From contig NZ_JOIZ01000005.1 of the NCBI RefSeq assembly GCF_000721605.1, forward strand, positions 496,001 through 560,000: DNA of 64,000 nucleotides. The letters are read 5' to 3'. Shown here piece after piece: positions 1 through 8,250 of this stretch (positions are counted from its first letter, which is position 1; each line of letters starts with the position of its first letter). The notes under the pieces are model-generated. The model made no database searches, had not been told where the DNA came from, and was given only the letters and a program-made list of their open reading frames with translations. The DNA is from Streptomyces sp. NRRL S-37 (lineage in GTDB: Bacteria; Actinomycetota; Actinomycetes; Streptomycetales; Streptomycetaceae). Both the position numbers and the translations under genes were made by a program.

Positions 1-1
1 C

Positions 2-76
2 AACGCGGCCTTCGAGCAGGTCCGGGAGGCCGGCAAGTTCCTGATCCGCCGTGCGGTGATCGAGAAGGTGGGGTGA
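2..76 (+). CDS. C-terminal end of an unidentified protein
   Basis: The reading frame is open from the left edge and encodes about 24 residues (NAAFEQVREAGKFLIRRAVI, then EKVG) ending in TGA. It is followed by a strong hairpin, which fits a real gene end. Too little remains to name the family. The gene starts outside the window. Confidence 0.6.
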   Translation, partial: NAAFEQVREAGKFLIRRAVIEKVG

Positions 77-101
77 GGTCCGGGTTCGTCGCGGATTCCC
101 A

Positions 102-136
102 GGGCCCGCCGCTCCCCCACCGGGGGCGGCGGGCCC
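102..136 (+). terminator. Hairpin terminator after the left-edge gene
   Basis: The left arm GGGCCCGCCG (102-111) pairs perfectly with CGGCGGGCCC (127-136), and the stem continues inward for five more pairs including one G-T. The loop is about 5 nt. There is no T-run, as is usual for Streptomyces terminators. It separates the left-edge gene from the glnII promoter region. Confidence 0.65.
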
Positions 137-198
137 GTCCGCGCCCCCGCCACCGGGCACGCGTGCTCACACGGTGCGGCGGGACGCGGCGGTGTCAG

Positions 199-236
199 GT
201 AACACGGGGTTCACATGCGGGCAATGGCCGGGAAAT
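199..236 (+). promoter_or_regulatory. GlnR-type operator upstream of glnII
   Basis: Four 5-mers occur with exact 6-nt gaps: GTAAC (199-203), TTCAC (210-214), GCAAT (221-225) and GAAAT (232-236). GlnR of streptomycetes binds a1-n6-b1-n6-a2-n6-b2 boxes of consensus GTnAC / GAAAC, and glnII is a known GlnR target. Three boxes fit well; TTCAC fits poorly. A TTGACA-like -35 element follows at 243-248. The spacing is seen directly; the assignment rests on family knowledge. Confidence 0.65.
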
Positions 237-337
237 CGCCTGTTGACAAGCTGCGTGGCATCGACGGCGGCGCCCCAGTGCCGCAGCGCCGCAGCACCCG
301 CACCAGCGCCCAGACCCACCCCCGAAGGATGTGGACC

Positions 338-1366
338 GTGAGCTTCAAGGCCGAGTACATCTGGATCGACGGCACCGAGCCGACCGCCAAGCTGCGTTCC
401 AAGACGAAGATCCTGGCCGACGACGCCAAGGGCGCGGAGCTGCCGATCTGGGGCTTCGACGGTTCCTCCACCAACCAGGCGGAGGGCCACGCCTCCGACT
501 GCGTGCTCAAGCCGGTCTTCGTCTGCCCGGACCCGATCCGCGGCGGTGACGACGTCCTGGTGCTGTGCGAGGTCCTGAACACGGACATGACGCCGCACGC
601 GACCAACACCCGTGCCGCGCTGGCCGAGGTCGCCGGGAAGTTCGCCGCGCAGGAGCCGATCTTCGGCATCGAGCAGGAGTACACCTTCTTCAAGGGTGCC
701 CGCCCGCTCGGCTTCCCCGAGGGCGGCTTCCCGGCCGCGCAGGGCGGCTACTACTGCGGTGTCGGCTCGGACGAGATCTTCGGCCGTGACGTCGTCGAGG
801 CGCACCTGGAGAACTGCCTGAAGGCGGGCCTCGGCATCTCCGGCATCAACGCCGAGGTCATGCCCGGCCAGTGGGAGTTCCAGGTCGGCCCGCTGGCCCC
901 GCTGGAGGTCTCCGACCAGCTGTGGGTGGCCCGCTGGCTGCTCTACCGCACGGCCGAGGACTTCGAGGTCTCCGCCACCCTCGACCCCAAGCCGGTCAAG
1001 GGCGACTGGAACGGCGCGGGCGCGCACACCAACTTCTCCACCAAGGCGATGCGCGAGGGCTACGACGCGATCATCACCGCGTGCGAGTCGCTCGGTGAGG
1101 GCTCCAAGCCGCTGGACCACGTCAAGAACTACGGCGCCGGCATCGACGACCGCCTCACCGGTCTGCACGAGACCGCCCCGTGGAACGAGTACTCCTACGG
1201 CGTCTCCAACCGCGGCGCCTCGGTCCGCATCCCGTGGCAGGTCGAGCAGGACGGCAAGGGCTACATCGAGGACCGCCGTCCGAACGCCAACGTCGACCCG
1301 TACGTGGTGACCCGTCTGCTGGTCGACACGTGCTGCACCGCGCTGGAGAAGGCCGGCCAGGTCTGA
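338..1366 (+). CDS. glnII: Type II glutamine synthetase GlnII
   Basis: GlnII condenses glutamate and ammonia to glutamine with ATP in the cytoplasm. The 342-residue length is that of eukaryotic-type (GSII) synthetases, much shorter than GlnA (GSI). Family signatures are visible: WGFDGSSTNQAEG near residue 50, IFGIEQEYTFF near 110, NAEVMPGQWEFQVGP near 175 and GAGAHTNFST near 235. I chose GTG 338 because GAAGGA lies 8 nt upstream and the protein then begins MSFKAEYIWIDGTEP, the usual GSII start; an upstream ATG at 215 would add 41 unrelated residues and run through the operator. A GlnR-type operator lies 100 nt upstream, so induction under nitrogen limitation is likely. The gene is monocistronic, with a strong hairpin after the stop. 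Confidence 0.97.
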   Translation: MSFKAEYIWIDGTEPTAKLRSKTKILADDAKGAELPIWGFDGSSTNQAEGHASDCVLKPVFVCPDPIRGGDDVLVLCEVLNTDMTPHATNTRAALAEVAGKFAAQEPIFGIEQEYTFFKGARPLGFPEGGFPAAQGGYYCGVGSDEIFGRDVVEAHLENCLKAGLGISGINAEVMPGQWEFQVGPLAPLEVSDQLWVARWLLYRTAEDFEVSATLDPKPVKGDWNGAGAHTNFSTKAMREGYDAIITACESLGEGSKPLDHVKNYGAGIDDRLTGLHETAPWNEYSYGVSNRGASVRIPWQVEQDGKGYIEDRRPNANVDPYVVTRLLVDTCCTALEKAGQV

Positions 1367-1382
1367 TCCGTACCGCAGTCCG

Positions 1383-1426
1383 CGCGCGAGGGCGTCCACC
1401 GTGGGGGGGGTGGGCGCCCTCGCGCG
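1383..1426 (+). terminator. glnII terminator
   Basis: CGCGCGAGGGCG (1383-1394) pairs perfectly with CGCCCTCGCGCG (1415-1426), and about six further pairs extend the stem towards an 8-nt G-rich loop. It begins 16 nt after the glnII stop codon. Confidence 0.8.
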
Positions 1427-1476
1427 TTGTCCGAGCCGTGGAAGAGGGCTCCTGCGGACCGCGGGTGTCTGCTTCA

Positions 1477-1608
1477 ATGGAAGGCATGGCCAGCTTCCGG
1501 AAGTACGACGCGACGGGTCGCCGTGACCTGGAACCGTTCTGGCCCTCCCGTCAGCACCACGACTTCGACCGGGTGTGTTGTCGCGCGACGAACGCGCCGG
1601 CTCTCTGA
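1477..1608 (+). CDS. Small Cys-Cys peptide, possible leader peptide
   Basis: This 43-codon frame starts at ATG 1477 or, for 40 residues, at ATG 1486. It ends QHHDFDRVCCRATNAPAL. That end resembles the R-H-x-D-L-x-R-V-x-S/C pattern of short streptomycete leader peptides placed before sulphur-related genes, but the match is by eye only. It lies 84 nt upstream of, and on the same strand as, the winged-helix gene. It could be a uORF that tunes that gene or a free small protein. I see no strong Shine-Dalgarno site. Confidence 0.5.
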   Translation: MEGMASFRKYDATGRRDLEPFWPSRQHHDFDRVCCRATNAPAL

Positions 1609-1692
1609 CGCCCGGATCCCCTTCCGGCCTTCGGCCGGCGCGCACCGCGTACGTCCTCGACGAACTCCTTCGCGCGAAAGAGCTGACGACTC

Positions 1693-2232
1693 ATGGCGAC
1701 CCCCCGTTCCCTGTCCTCCGTCTCCCCCACCGTTCCTCCCCGGCTGCGTGCCGTCGACCGGGACGAGGTGGTGACCGTGGCGGACCTGCTGCCGCCGGGC
1801 GCCACCTGGCTGCCCGCGCCGCAGCACGCCCTGCCCGTCCTGCCCGGCCGACCCCCGATGGTCGGCTACCTGGTGCTGGTCCCCGCCGACCAGCGGCCGC
1901 CGTTCCCGGCCGGCTCCCCCGCCCCCGAAACCGCCGGCGACCCGCTGATCCGGATCGACCCCGCGCAGCGCACCGCCCACGTCGACGGACGGCGACTCGA
2001 CCTCACCTACCTGGAGTTCGAACTGCTCGCCCACCTCGTGGCACACCCGAACCGGGTGCACACCCGGGACCACCTGGTCGGCACGGTGTGGGGCTACGGC
2101 CACGTCGGCGACGGCCGTACCGTCGACGTCCACATCGCCCGGCTGCGCCGCAAACTGGGCTCCGGACACCGGGACACGATCCGCACGGTGCGCCGGGTCG
2201 GCTACCAGTACGTGCCGCCGGCCGGGCGCTGA
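1693..2232 (+). CDS. Winged-helix (OmpR/PhoB-type) regulator without receiver domain
   Basis: The 179-residue protein has a proline-rich, poorly conserved first half and a C-terminal OmpR/PhoB-type DNA-binding domain (about residues 90-176). Visible elements are the beta-hairpin RIDPAQRTAHVDGRRLDLTY, the EFELLAHLVAHPNRVHTRD helices, VWGYGHVGDGRTVDVHIARL recognition helix and the wing RTVRRVGYQYVP. There is no phospho-acceptor receiver domain, so it is not a classical two-component output protein; orphan regulators of this form are common in Streptomyces. A small Cys-containing ORF precedes it. The target is unknown. Confidence 0.85.
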   Translation: MATPRSLSSVSPTVPPRLRAVDRDEVVTVADLLPPGATWLPAPQHALPVLPGRPPMVGYLVLVPADQRPPFPAGSPAPETAGDPLIRIDPAQRTAHVDGRRLDLTYLEFELLAHLVAHPNRVHTRDHLVGTVWGYGHVGDGRTVDVHIARLRRKLGSGHRDTIRTVRRVGYQYVPPAGR

Positions 2233-2291
2233 GTCCCGTACGGCCGGTCTGCCGACGGCAGATTCCCGTTCCCCCGCGCCGCCCGGCCGGG

Positions 2292-2297
2292 CAGAGT
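2292..2297 (+). promoter_or_regulatory. -10 box of a leaderless promoter (SDR gene)
   Basis: CAGAGT ends 7 nt before the ATG at 2305 and no Shine-Dalgarno sequence is present, so the transcript probably starts at or next to the start codon. Confidence 0.5.
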
Positions 2298-2304
2298 CAC
2301 CGGT

Positions 2305-3315
2305 ATGAGACTTCTGGTGCTGGGTGGTACGGAGTTCGCGGGCCGGGCCGTCGTCGAGGCGGCCCTCGGGCGGGGCTGGGAGGTGACCGTCTTCCACCGG
2401 GGGCGGCACGAGGCCCCGGAGGGCGCGCGGACGCTGCGGGGCGACCGCACCGCGCCGGGCGGCCTGGCCGCGCTCGACGAGGAGCCCGGCGCGTGGGACG
2501 TCGTCGTCGACACCTGGTCGGCCGCCCCGCGCGCGGTGCGGGACACGGCGCGGCTGCTGCGGGGCCGTGCCGGACGGTACGTGTACGTGTCGAGCTGCTC
2601 GGTGTACACCTGGGCCCCGCCCGCCGGGTACACCGAGCGGGCACCCGTGGTGGAGGGCGCCCGTGCCGACGCCGGTCCCACGGACTACGCGCGGGACAAG
2701 CGGGGCGGTGAGCTGGCCGCCGTGGACGCCTTCGGCGCGGACCGGTCGCTGCTGGTGCGGGCGGGTCTGCTCCTCGGGCCGTACGAGAACGTGGGCCGGC
2801 TGCCCTGGTGGCTGGACCGGACGGCGCGCGGCGGGCCGGTCCTCGCGCCGGGCCCGCGTGACCTGCCGCTCCAGTACGTCGACGTCCGTGACCTCGCGGA
2901 GTGGATCCTCGGGGCGGCACAGCAGGGGCTGAGCGGGCCGTACAACCTGCTGTCGCCGCAGGGGCACACCACGATGGGCGGGCTGCTGGAGGCGTGCGCC
3001 GAGGTGACCGGGGGCGCGGCCGAACTGCGGTGGACCGCGCCGGAGGTGGTCCTCGAAGCGGGCATCGAGCCGTGGACGCAGCTTCCGGTGTGGGTGCCGC
3101 CGGGCAGTGAGGGGTACGCCGCGCTGCACTCGGCGGACGTCTCCCGGGCGGTCGCGGCGGGGCTGCGCTGCCGCCCGGTCGCCGGGACCGTGGCCGACAC
3201 CTGGGCCTGGCTGGAGGACATCGGCGGCACCGCGCCCCGGCGCCCGGACCGGCCGGTCATCGGGCTCGATCCGGAGGTGGAGGCGAAGGTGCTGGGGGCT
3301 ACCGGAGGGGTGTAG
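2305..3315 (+). CDS. NAD-dependent epimerase/reductase (extended SDR family)
   Basis: A 336-residue protein with an N-terminal Rossmann dinucleotide-binding segment, MRLLVLGGTEFAGRAVVEAA, which is a GxxGxxG variant. A VYVSSCSVY strand lies near residue 95 and the catalytic-type YxxxK motif (DYARDK) near residue 130. These features place it in the extended or atypical short-chain dehydrogenases, close to proteins annotated as NAD-dependent epimerases. The substrate cannot be read from sequence. The start is likely leaderless. It lies between a winged-helix regulator and a two-component system, with no clear operon link to either. Confidence 0.85.
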   Translation: MRLLVLGGTEFAGRAVVEAALGRGWEVTVFHRGRHEAPEGARTLRGDRTAPGGLAALDEEPGAWDVVVDTWSAAPRAVRDTARLLRGRAGRYVYVSSCSVYTWAPPAGYTERAPVVEGARADAGPTDYARDKRGGELAAVDAFGADRSLLVRAGLLLGPYENVGRLPWWLDRTARGGPVLAPGPRDLPLQYVDVRDLAEWILGAAQQGLSGPYNLLSPQGHTTMGGLLEACAEVTGGAAELRWTAPEVVLEAGIEPWTQLPVWVPPGSEGYAALHSADVSRAVAAGLRCRPVAGTVADTWAWLEDIGGTAPRRPDRPVIGLDPEVEAKVLGATGGV

Positions 3316-3371
3316 GTAACACCACCCCCGGGTCGGGTGCCCGGCCCAGTGTCCCATCCGCCCCGCCCGGC

Positions 3372-3377
3372 CAGACT
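3372..3377 (+). promoter_or_regulatory. -10 box of a leaderless promoter (histidine kinase gene)
   Basis: CAGACT ends 6 nt before ATG 3384. There is no ribosome-binding site between them, which fits a leaderless mRNA for the kinase-regulator operon. Confidence 0.5.
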
Positions 3378-3383
3378 GGTGCC

Positions 3384-4649
3384 ATGACCACCGACACGAA
3401 GAACGGCCAGGGGCGGACCGGGGGGCGGGGCATCGCGCTCGCCGCGATACGAGGGCTGGCGCTCGCCCTGGTGGCGCTGCCGGGGGCGGTGCTGTGCTTC
3501 GTGCTGTCCGTGGTGTCCATCGCGCTGATCCCGATCGGGGTCGGCATCGTCACCACCCCGTACGTACTGCAAGGGGTGCGGGCGTTCGCGGACTGGCGGC
3601 GGGTGCTGGCGGCCGAGTGGGGCGGGGTGCGGATCCCGCCGTCGTACCGGCCGATACCGAAGGACGCCAACCCGTGGGGGCGGACGTTCGGGATGCTGGG
3701 CGACCCGGCGACCTGGCGGGACCTGCGGTGGCTGCCGGTCGACATGACCGCCGGTTTCGTCACCGCGCTGCTGCCGTTCGCGCTGCTGGTCTATCCGCTG
3801 GAGGGCATGGCCATCGCGGCCGGACTGTGGCGGGTGCTGCCCGACGGGTACTGGTACGGCTTCGTACGGGTGACGGACCAGATGTCCGCGCTGGGCGCCG
3901 GCGCGCTCGCCCTCGCCCTGCTGTTCCTCGCTCACTTCCTCACCTCGCGCCTGCTGCACGTCCACTTCCTGCTCACCCGGGCCGTCCTCGGCTCGGGCCG
4001 GGGCGAGCTGACCGAGCGGGTGCGGGTGCTGACCGAGACCCGGCGGGACGCCGTGGACACCTCCGCCGCCGAACTGCGGCGCATCGAGCGGGACCTGCAC
4101 GACGGGGCGCAGGCGCGGCTGGTCGCCATGGGCATGGACCTGGGGACGATCGAGGCGCTGATCGAGAAGGACCCGGCGAAGGCGCGTGAGCTGCTGGCGC
4201 ACGCCCGGCAGTCCTCCGCCGAGGCGCTGACCGAGCTGCGGGAGCTGGTGCGCGGCATCCATCCGCCGGTGCTGGCCGAGCGCGGGCTCGGGGACGCGGT
4301 GCGGGCGCTGGCGCTGCGGCTGCCGGTGGCCACCGAGGTGACCGTGGAGCTGCCCGGACGGGCGGAGGCGCCGGTGGAGTCGGCGGCGTACTTCGCGGTG
4401 AGCGAGGTGCTCACCAACGCGGTGAAGCACTCCGGGGCGGACCGTGTCTGGGTCGACCTGCACCACGCCGACGGCCATCTGCGGGTGACGGTCACCGACA
4501 ACGGGCGGGGCGGCGCGGTGATCGGCGCCGGTTCGGGACTGACCGGGGTGGAGCGGCGACTGGGTACATTCGACGGCGTCCTGGCCGTCAGCAGCCCCGC
4601 CGGCGGCCCCACCATGGTCACCATGGAGATCCCTTGCGCGTTGTCCTAG
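3384..4649 (+). CDS. NarL-type two-component sensor histidine kinase
   Basis: A 421-residue membrane kinase. The first 200 residues form a putative sensor domain with about four hydrophobic segments (for example VALPGAVLCFVLSVVSIALI near 28-50). This is followed by a HisKA_3 dimerisation helix with the phospho-accepting His in RRIERDLHDGAQARLVAMGM (about residue 240), and a compact HATPase_c domain with the N box VLTNAVKHS and DNGRGG. It overlaps the response-regulator gene by 16 nt, so the two are translationally coupled and form a cognate pair. The signal is unknown. Confidence 0.93.
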   Translation: MTTDTKNGQGRTGGRGIALAAIRGLALALVALPGAVLCFVLSVVSIALIPIGVGIVTTPYVLQGVRAFADWRRVLAAEWGGVRIPPSYRPIPKDANPWGRTFGMLGDPATWRDLRWLPVDMTAGFVTALLPFALLVYPLEGMAIAAGLWRVLPDGYWYGFVRVTDQMSALGAGALALALLFLAHFLTSRLLHVHFLLTRAVLGSGRGELTERVRVLTETRRDAVDTSAAELRRIERDLHDGAQARLVAMGMDLGTIEALIEKDPAKARELLAHARQSSAEALTELRELVRGIHPPVLAERGLGDAVRALALRLPVATEVTVELPGRAEAPVESAAYFAVSEVLTNAVKHSGADRVWVDLHHADGHLRVTVTDNGRGGAVIGAGSGLTGVERRLGTFDGVLAVSSPAGGPTMVTMEIPCALS

Positions 4650-5287
4650 CCGAAGACCTGTTCCTGCTGCGCGACGGACTCGTCCGGTTGCTCGAAGCGC
4701 ACGACTTCGAGATCGCGGCGGCCGTGGAGTCCGGGCCCGAGCTGACGCGGGCGCTGGCCGAGCAGGAGCCCGACGTCGCCGTGGTCGACGTACGACTGCC
4801 GCCGACGCACACCGACGAGGGGCTGCAGTGCGCGCTGGAGGCGCGCCGCAGGCGTCCGGGGCTGCCGGTGCTGGTGCTCTCGCAGCACGTGGAGCAGCTC
4901 TACGCGCGGGAGCTGCTGGCGGACGGCAGCGGCGGGGTGGGCTATCTGCTGAAGGACCGGGTGTTCGACGCGGAACAGTTCGTGGACGCGGTACGGCGGG
5001 TGGCGCGGGGAGGTACGGCGATGGATCCGCAGGTGATCCAGCAGCTGCTGGCGCGGCAGTCGGGGAACGACCGGCCGCTGGCCCGGCTGACGCCCCGCGA
5101 GCTGGAGGTGCTGGAGCTGATGGCGCAGGGACGGACCAACGCGGCGATCGCGGCCAAGCTGGTGGTGACGGAACGGGCGATCGCGAAGCACACCGCGAAC
5201 ATCTTCGCCAAACTGGGTCTTGAGGTCTCGGACGACGACAACCGGCGCGTGCTGGCGGTTCTCGCGTATCTCGACCACGGCCGGTGA
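4634..5287 (+). CDS. NarL/LuxR-type response regulator
   Basis: A 217-residue two-domain regulator. The receiver domain (1-120) has the acidic pair in VVLAEDLFLLRDGL, the phospho-acceptor Asp in DVAVVDVRLPP (about residue 52) and Lys in YLLKDRV. The C-terminal LuxR-type HTH (about 150-210) contains LTPRELEVLELMAQGRTNAA and TERAIAKHTANIFAKL. The likely start is TTG 4634, with GGAGA 4 nt upstream inside the end of the kinase gene. It is the partner of the overlapping kinase. No self-regulatory site was recognised. Confidence 0.93.
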   Translation: MRVVLAEDLFLLRDGLVRLLEAHDFEIAAAVESGPELTRALAEQEPDVAVVDVRLPPTHTDEGLQCALEARRRRPGLPVLVLSQHVEQLYARELLADGSGGVGYLLKDRVFDAEQFVDAVRRVARGGTAMDPQVIQQLLARQSGNDRPLARLTPRELEVLELMAQGRTNAAIAAKLVVTERAIAKHTANIFAKLGLEVSDDDNRRVLAVLAYLDHGR

Positions 5288-5508
5288 AACCGGGCCCGCC
5301 GCCCCTTCACTCCGGGTGGACGGTCGACAACTCCCGGTGCTTCAGGGCCTGTTGAAACCAGTGGGGCGTACGAACTTCTCACCGATTTCCGTGACGGGTG
5401 AACACCCGTGGGGCGGTTCCCGTACTCAAGGGAGCCGCTTCACTCCTGTCGGGCCGCTCGATGCCCCGCAAAGGGATGCCCCCGTAAGGAAGGTCAAGAG
5501 GGAGTTCC

Positions 5509-7026
5509 ATGGGACGCAACACAAGAAAACGCCGTATGCCGCTGGCCACCAAAGTGACAGCCGGGGCGGCGGCCCTGGCGCTCGGTGGGGGCGGGCTGGT
5601 CTGGGCCAACTTCTATGCCTCGGCGCACGAGGACGGAGGCCACAACCGGACGAAGTCGAGGGGGGCGCAGGTCGCCACGATCAACTGCCCCGACGTCGGC
5701 CAGAAGCTGACGAAGGTGCCGCGGCAGGCACGCAGGGGCGTGGCGAAGGAACTGGCGCTGCTGGACCGGCAGATCACGGACGCCTACACGCGTCTCGCGG
5801 AGACGCGCCAGGCCCAGGCGGGTGACGCGAGCTACGTCGACAACGCCATCCTCGGACCGCTGAAGTCCAAGCGGACGGCCACCCTGGACCGGATCGGCAT
5901 CAACATCAACCGGGCGGGCGGCAAGGCGCCGCGCGACCTGGGCCGGTTCGCCCGGTGCCAGGGCGTCCCGGCCGAGCAGCCGGGGAACGACGGCGGCGGC
6001 CAGGACCAGGGCAACGGTCAGGACCAGGGCGACGGCGGCCAGAACCAGGGTGGCGGCCAGGACAACGGCCAGGACCAGGGCAACGGCGGTCAGGCCGGCA
6101 ACGGTCCCGTGGCGGACGACTTCATCAAGATCGAGGACGTCCAGCCGAACTCCCGCAACCTGCCCAACGGCCTGGCCGCGAACGGCGACAGCGGTTCGAC
6201 GGGCACCTTCACCACCGACTGCGGCACCAACGAGAACGCGCTGCGCAACTCGGACAACGTGATCGCCGCCCCCGGCGTCAGCAACGGCGCCCAGCACCAG
6301 CACGACTACGTCGGCAACCAGGCCAACAACGCCTTCGCGAGCGACGAGGACCTGGCCAACGGCGAGACGAGCTGCCGGAACCAGGGCGACAGGTCGACGT
6401 ACTTCTGGCCGGTCCTGCGGATCCAGGACGGCACGCAGGACATCGACCAGGGCCAGCCGGGCGGCGGTCAGGACGGCAACGTCGGCAAGATCGTCGCGCC
6501 CACCGAGGCGGAGCTGAAGTTCGTCGGCAACCGGACGAGCGACGTCGTCGCGATGCCGAGGGCGCTGCGCATCATCACCGGTGACGCCAAGTCCTTCACC
6601 AACGGGCTGAACAACGCCAACACCTCCTGGAGCTGCACCGGCTTCGAGGACCGGCAGGTGACGGACAAGTACCCGATCTGCCCCGAGGGCAGCGGCGTGG
6701 TCCGCACGACCGCCTTCCAGAGCTGCTGGGACGGCCAGAACACCGACAGCGCCAACCACCGTACGCACATGGACTTCGTCGAGGCGGACGGCACCTGCTC
6801 GAACGGCTTCCAGGCCATCCCCCAGCTCCAGGTCCGCCTGGTGTACGACAACATCCCGGCCCCGCGGATCGAGAACGGGCAGGTCGTGAACCCGTTCGCG
6901 CTGGACTCCTTCCCGGAGCAGCTGCACAAGCCGATCACCGACCACAACGACTTCATCAACTTCTTCGACGAGGAGCTGATGAACCAGATGGTCGAGTGCA
7001 TCAACAGCGGCCAGGACTGCCAGTAG
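5509..7026 (+). CDS. Secreted DUF1996-domain protein
   Basis: A 505-residue protein with an export signal: a basic start ([14 protein letters not shown]) and then hydrophobic [21 protein letters not shown] helical stretch (about 60-145) carries a charged coiled-coil-like region. A low-complexity linker of Q, G, D and N repeats spans about 160-200. The C-terminal two thirds (about 205-500) match DUF1996, seen as conserved Cys and His pairs such as HRTHMDF near residue 420. Fungal DUF1996 proteins are secreted; the molecular role is unknown. A GAGGGAG site precedes the ATG. The gene stands alone with a strong terminator. Confidence 0.85.
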   Translation: MGRNTRKRRMPLATKVTAGAAALALGGGGLVWANFYASAHEDGGHNRTKSRGAQVATINCPDVGQKLTKVPRQARRGVAKELALLDRQITDAYTRLAETRQAQAGDASYVDNAILGPLKSKRTATLDRIGININRAGGKAPRDLGRFARCQGVPAEQPGNDGGGQDQGNGQDQGDGGQNQGGGQDNGQDQGNGGQAGNGPVADDFIKIEDVQPNSRNLPNGLAANGDSGSTGTFTTDCGTNENALRNSDNVIAAPGVSNGAQHQHDYVGNQANNAFASDEDLANGETSCRNQGDRSTYFWPVLRIQDGTQDIDQGQPGGGQDGNVGKIVAPTEAELKFVGNRTSDVVAMPRALRIITGDAKSFTNGLNNANTSWSCTGFEDRQVTDKYPICPEGSGVVRTTAFQSCWDGQNTDSANHRTHMDFVEADGTCSNGFQAIPQLQVRLVYDNIPAPRIENGQVVNPFALDSFPEQLHKPITDHNDFINFFDEELMNQMVECINSGQDCQ

Positions 7027-7045
7027 CGGCGGTCCGGTAGCCGGA

Positions 7046-7085
7046 GAAGGGGCCGGCGGCGGGAGATCCCGCCGCCGGCCCCTTC
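7046..7085 (+). terminator. Strong bidirectional hairpin terminator
   Basis: An 18-bp perfect stem (7046-7063 with 7068-7085) encloses a 4-nt AGAT loop. It lies between the DUF1996 gene and the convergent lipoprotein gene and can serve both. Confidence 0.85.
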
Positions 7086-7105
7086 GTCTGCCCGGGGACC
7101 GCGGG

Positions 7106-7555
7106 TCAGCCGTGGTGGCCGCCCTGGCTGTGGCCGCCGCCCTGGTTGTGGCTGCCGCCGGGGTTCATGTGCGCGGAGCCTTCCTCCATGGTCCCGCCGA
7201 GCATGCTCCGCAGCGCCGTGACGGTCCGCTCCTCGCCGACGGCCACCCACTTGCGGCCGACGAGGTAGTAGCCGCCGTAGTCCTTGGCGGTGCTGAGCCA
7301 TTCGGCCTGGCCCCGGTCGGTGGCGAAGGTGGCGAGGACGTACTTCTCGTCGCCCTTCTCGCACAGCGCCTGGCGGATGGTGTCGGCGTCGGTCTGCATG
7401 TTCGGGTCGCACTCCGCCTCGGCGGCCAGGTGCTCCAGGCTGCCGGTCGCGGTGGGCGGCACCTCGTCCTCGCCGCCCCCGCCGGATCCGCAGGCGGTCA
7501 GCGCCAGTGCCGCCGCCGCACCGGCCAGCGCGAGCATCGGTCGGGTCAGCCTCAT
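7106..7555 (-). CDS. Small lipoprotein with Gly/His-rich tail
   Basis: A 149-residue protein that starts MRLTRPMLALAGAAAALALT followed directly by AC: a signal peptide with the lipobox LTAC at about residues 19-22, so it should be lipid-anchored on the outer face of the membrane. The middle (about 40-120) contains two Cys and resembles short secreted proteins of unknown function. The end is a Gly, His and Gln-rich tail (GGGHSQGGHHG) that might bind metal. I chose this start over one 12 codons upstream because GGAGGAA precedes it and the signal peptide begins there. Confidence 0.75.
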   Translation of the reverse strand: MRLTRPMLALAGAAAALALTACGSGGGGEDEVPPTATGSLEHLAAEAECDPNMQTDADTIRQALCEKGDEKYVLATFATDRGQAEWLSTAKDYGGYYLVGRKWVAVGEERTVTALRSMLGGTMEEGSAHMNPGGSHNQGGGHSQGGHHG

Positions 7556-7691
7556 GTGTTCCTCCGGTCCCTCACGGGCGACATGCCGCACGGAGCCCCG
7601 GCTCGGGGCCCTCCCCCTTCGATACGGCCGCGACGCCCGCGACGCTCACATCCCGGTGCGACTCCGGGGACGCGCGTGCGAGAGTGACCGG

Positions 7692-8204
7692 ATGAACAGC
7701 GACTGGGAAGCTCGCACGGCCGCCGCCTGGGCCGGCTTCGACGACTACGCCGAGGACGACGCACCGGCCTTCCGGGCCGTGATCGACGCGCTTGTCGCGG
7801 AACTGCCCGAGGACAGCCCGCTGGGCCCCTTCGAGCGGGCCTGCGCCTGGGACTCCACAGGCCACTCGGACCGGGCGGTGCCGCTCTACCGGCAGGCCCT
7901 GGACGGCGGGCTGGCCGAGGTCAGCCGCTACAAGGCGCGGCGGGCGAAGATCCAGCTGGCCAGTTCGCTGCGGAACATCGGCCGGGCGGAGGAGGGGGTC
8001 CGGCTGCTCACCCCCGAACTCGTCACCGAGTCCGACGAACTGGACGACGCCGTACGGGCCTGTCTCGCCCTGTGTCTGTCGAGCCTCGGACGGGACCGCG
8101 AAGGACTCTCGCTGGCCCTCGGGGCCCTCGCCCCCCACCTGCCCCGCTACCAGCGTTCCATGGCCAACTACGCCCGGCTGCTCGTCGAACCCGCCGGGGA
8201 GTGA
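7692..8204 (+). CDS. TPR-like protein
   Basis: A 170-residue all-helical protein. The segment from about residue 45 (PFERACAWDSTGHSDRAVPL) to about 150 holds two to three tetratricopeptide-like helical hairpins, including a typical RNIGRAEEGVRLL turn. No catalytic motif or signal peptide is present. Such proteins act as scaffolds, but the partner is unknown. The ATG is preceded by AGAGT about 7 nt upstream and by no strong Shine-Dalgarno site, so it may be leaderless. It stands alone between the lipoprotein and the large membrane-anchored protein. Confidence 0.75.
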   Translation: MNSDWEARTAAAWAGFDDYAEDDAPAFRAVIDALVAELPEDSPLGPFERACAWDSTGHSDRAVPLYRQALDGGLAEVSRYKARRAKIQLASSLRNIGRAEEGVRLLTPELVTESDELDDAVRACLALCLSSLGRDREGLSLALGALAPHLPRYQRSMANYARLLVEPAGE

Positions 8205-8250
8205 CCCCGGGGCCAGGTGACCATCCGCCGATTCGCTCGTTCTGCTGGGC

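Noticed and set aside
167..1645. Long minus-strand frames opposite glnII and many other genes
   Set aside because: They are shadow frames typical of high-GC coding DNA, with repeated Arg/Ala/Pro composition, no domain motifs, and full overlap with genes whose families are certain.
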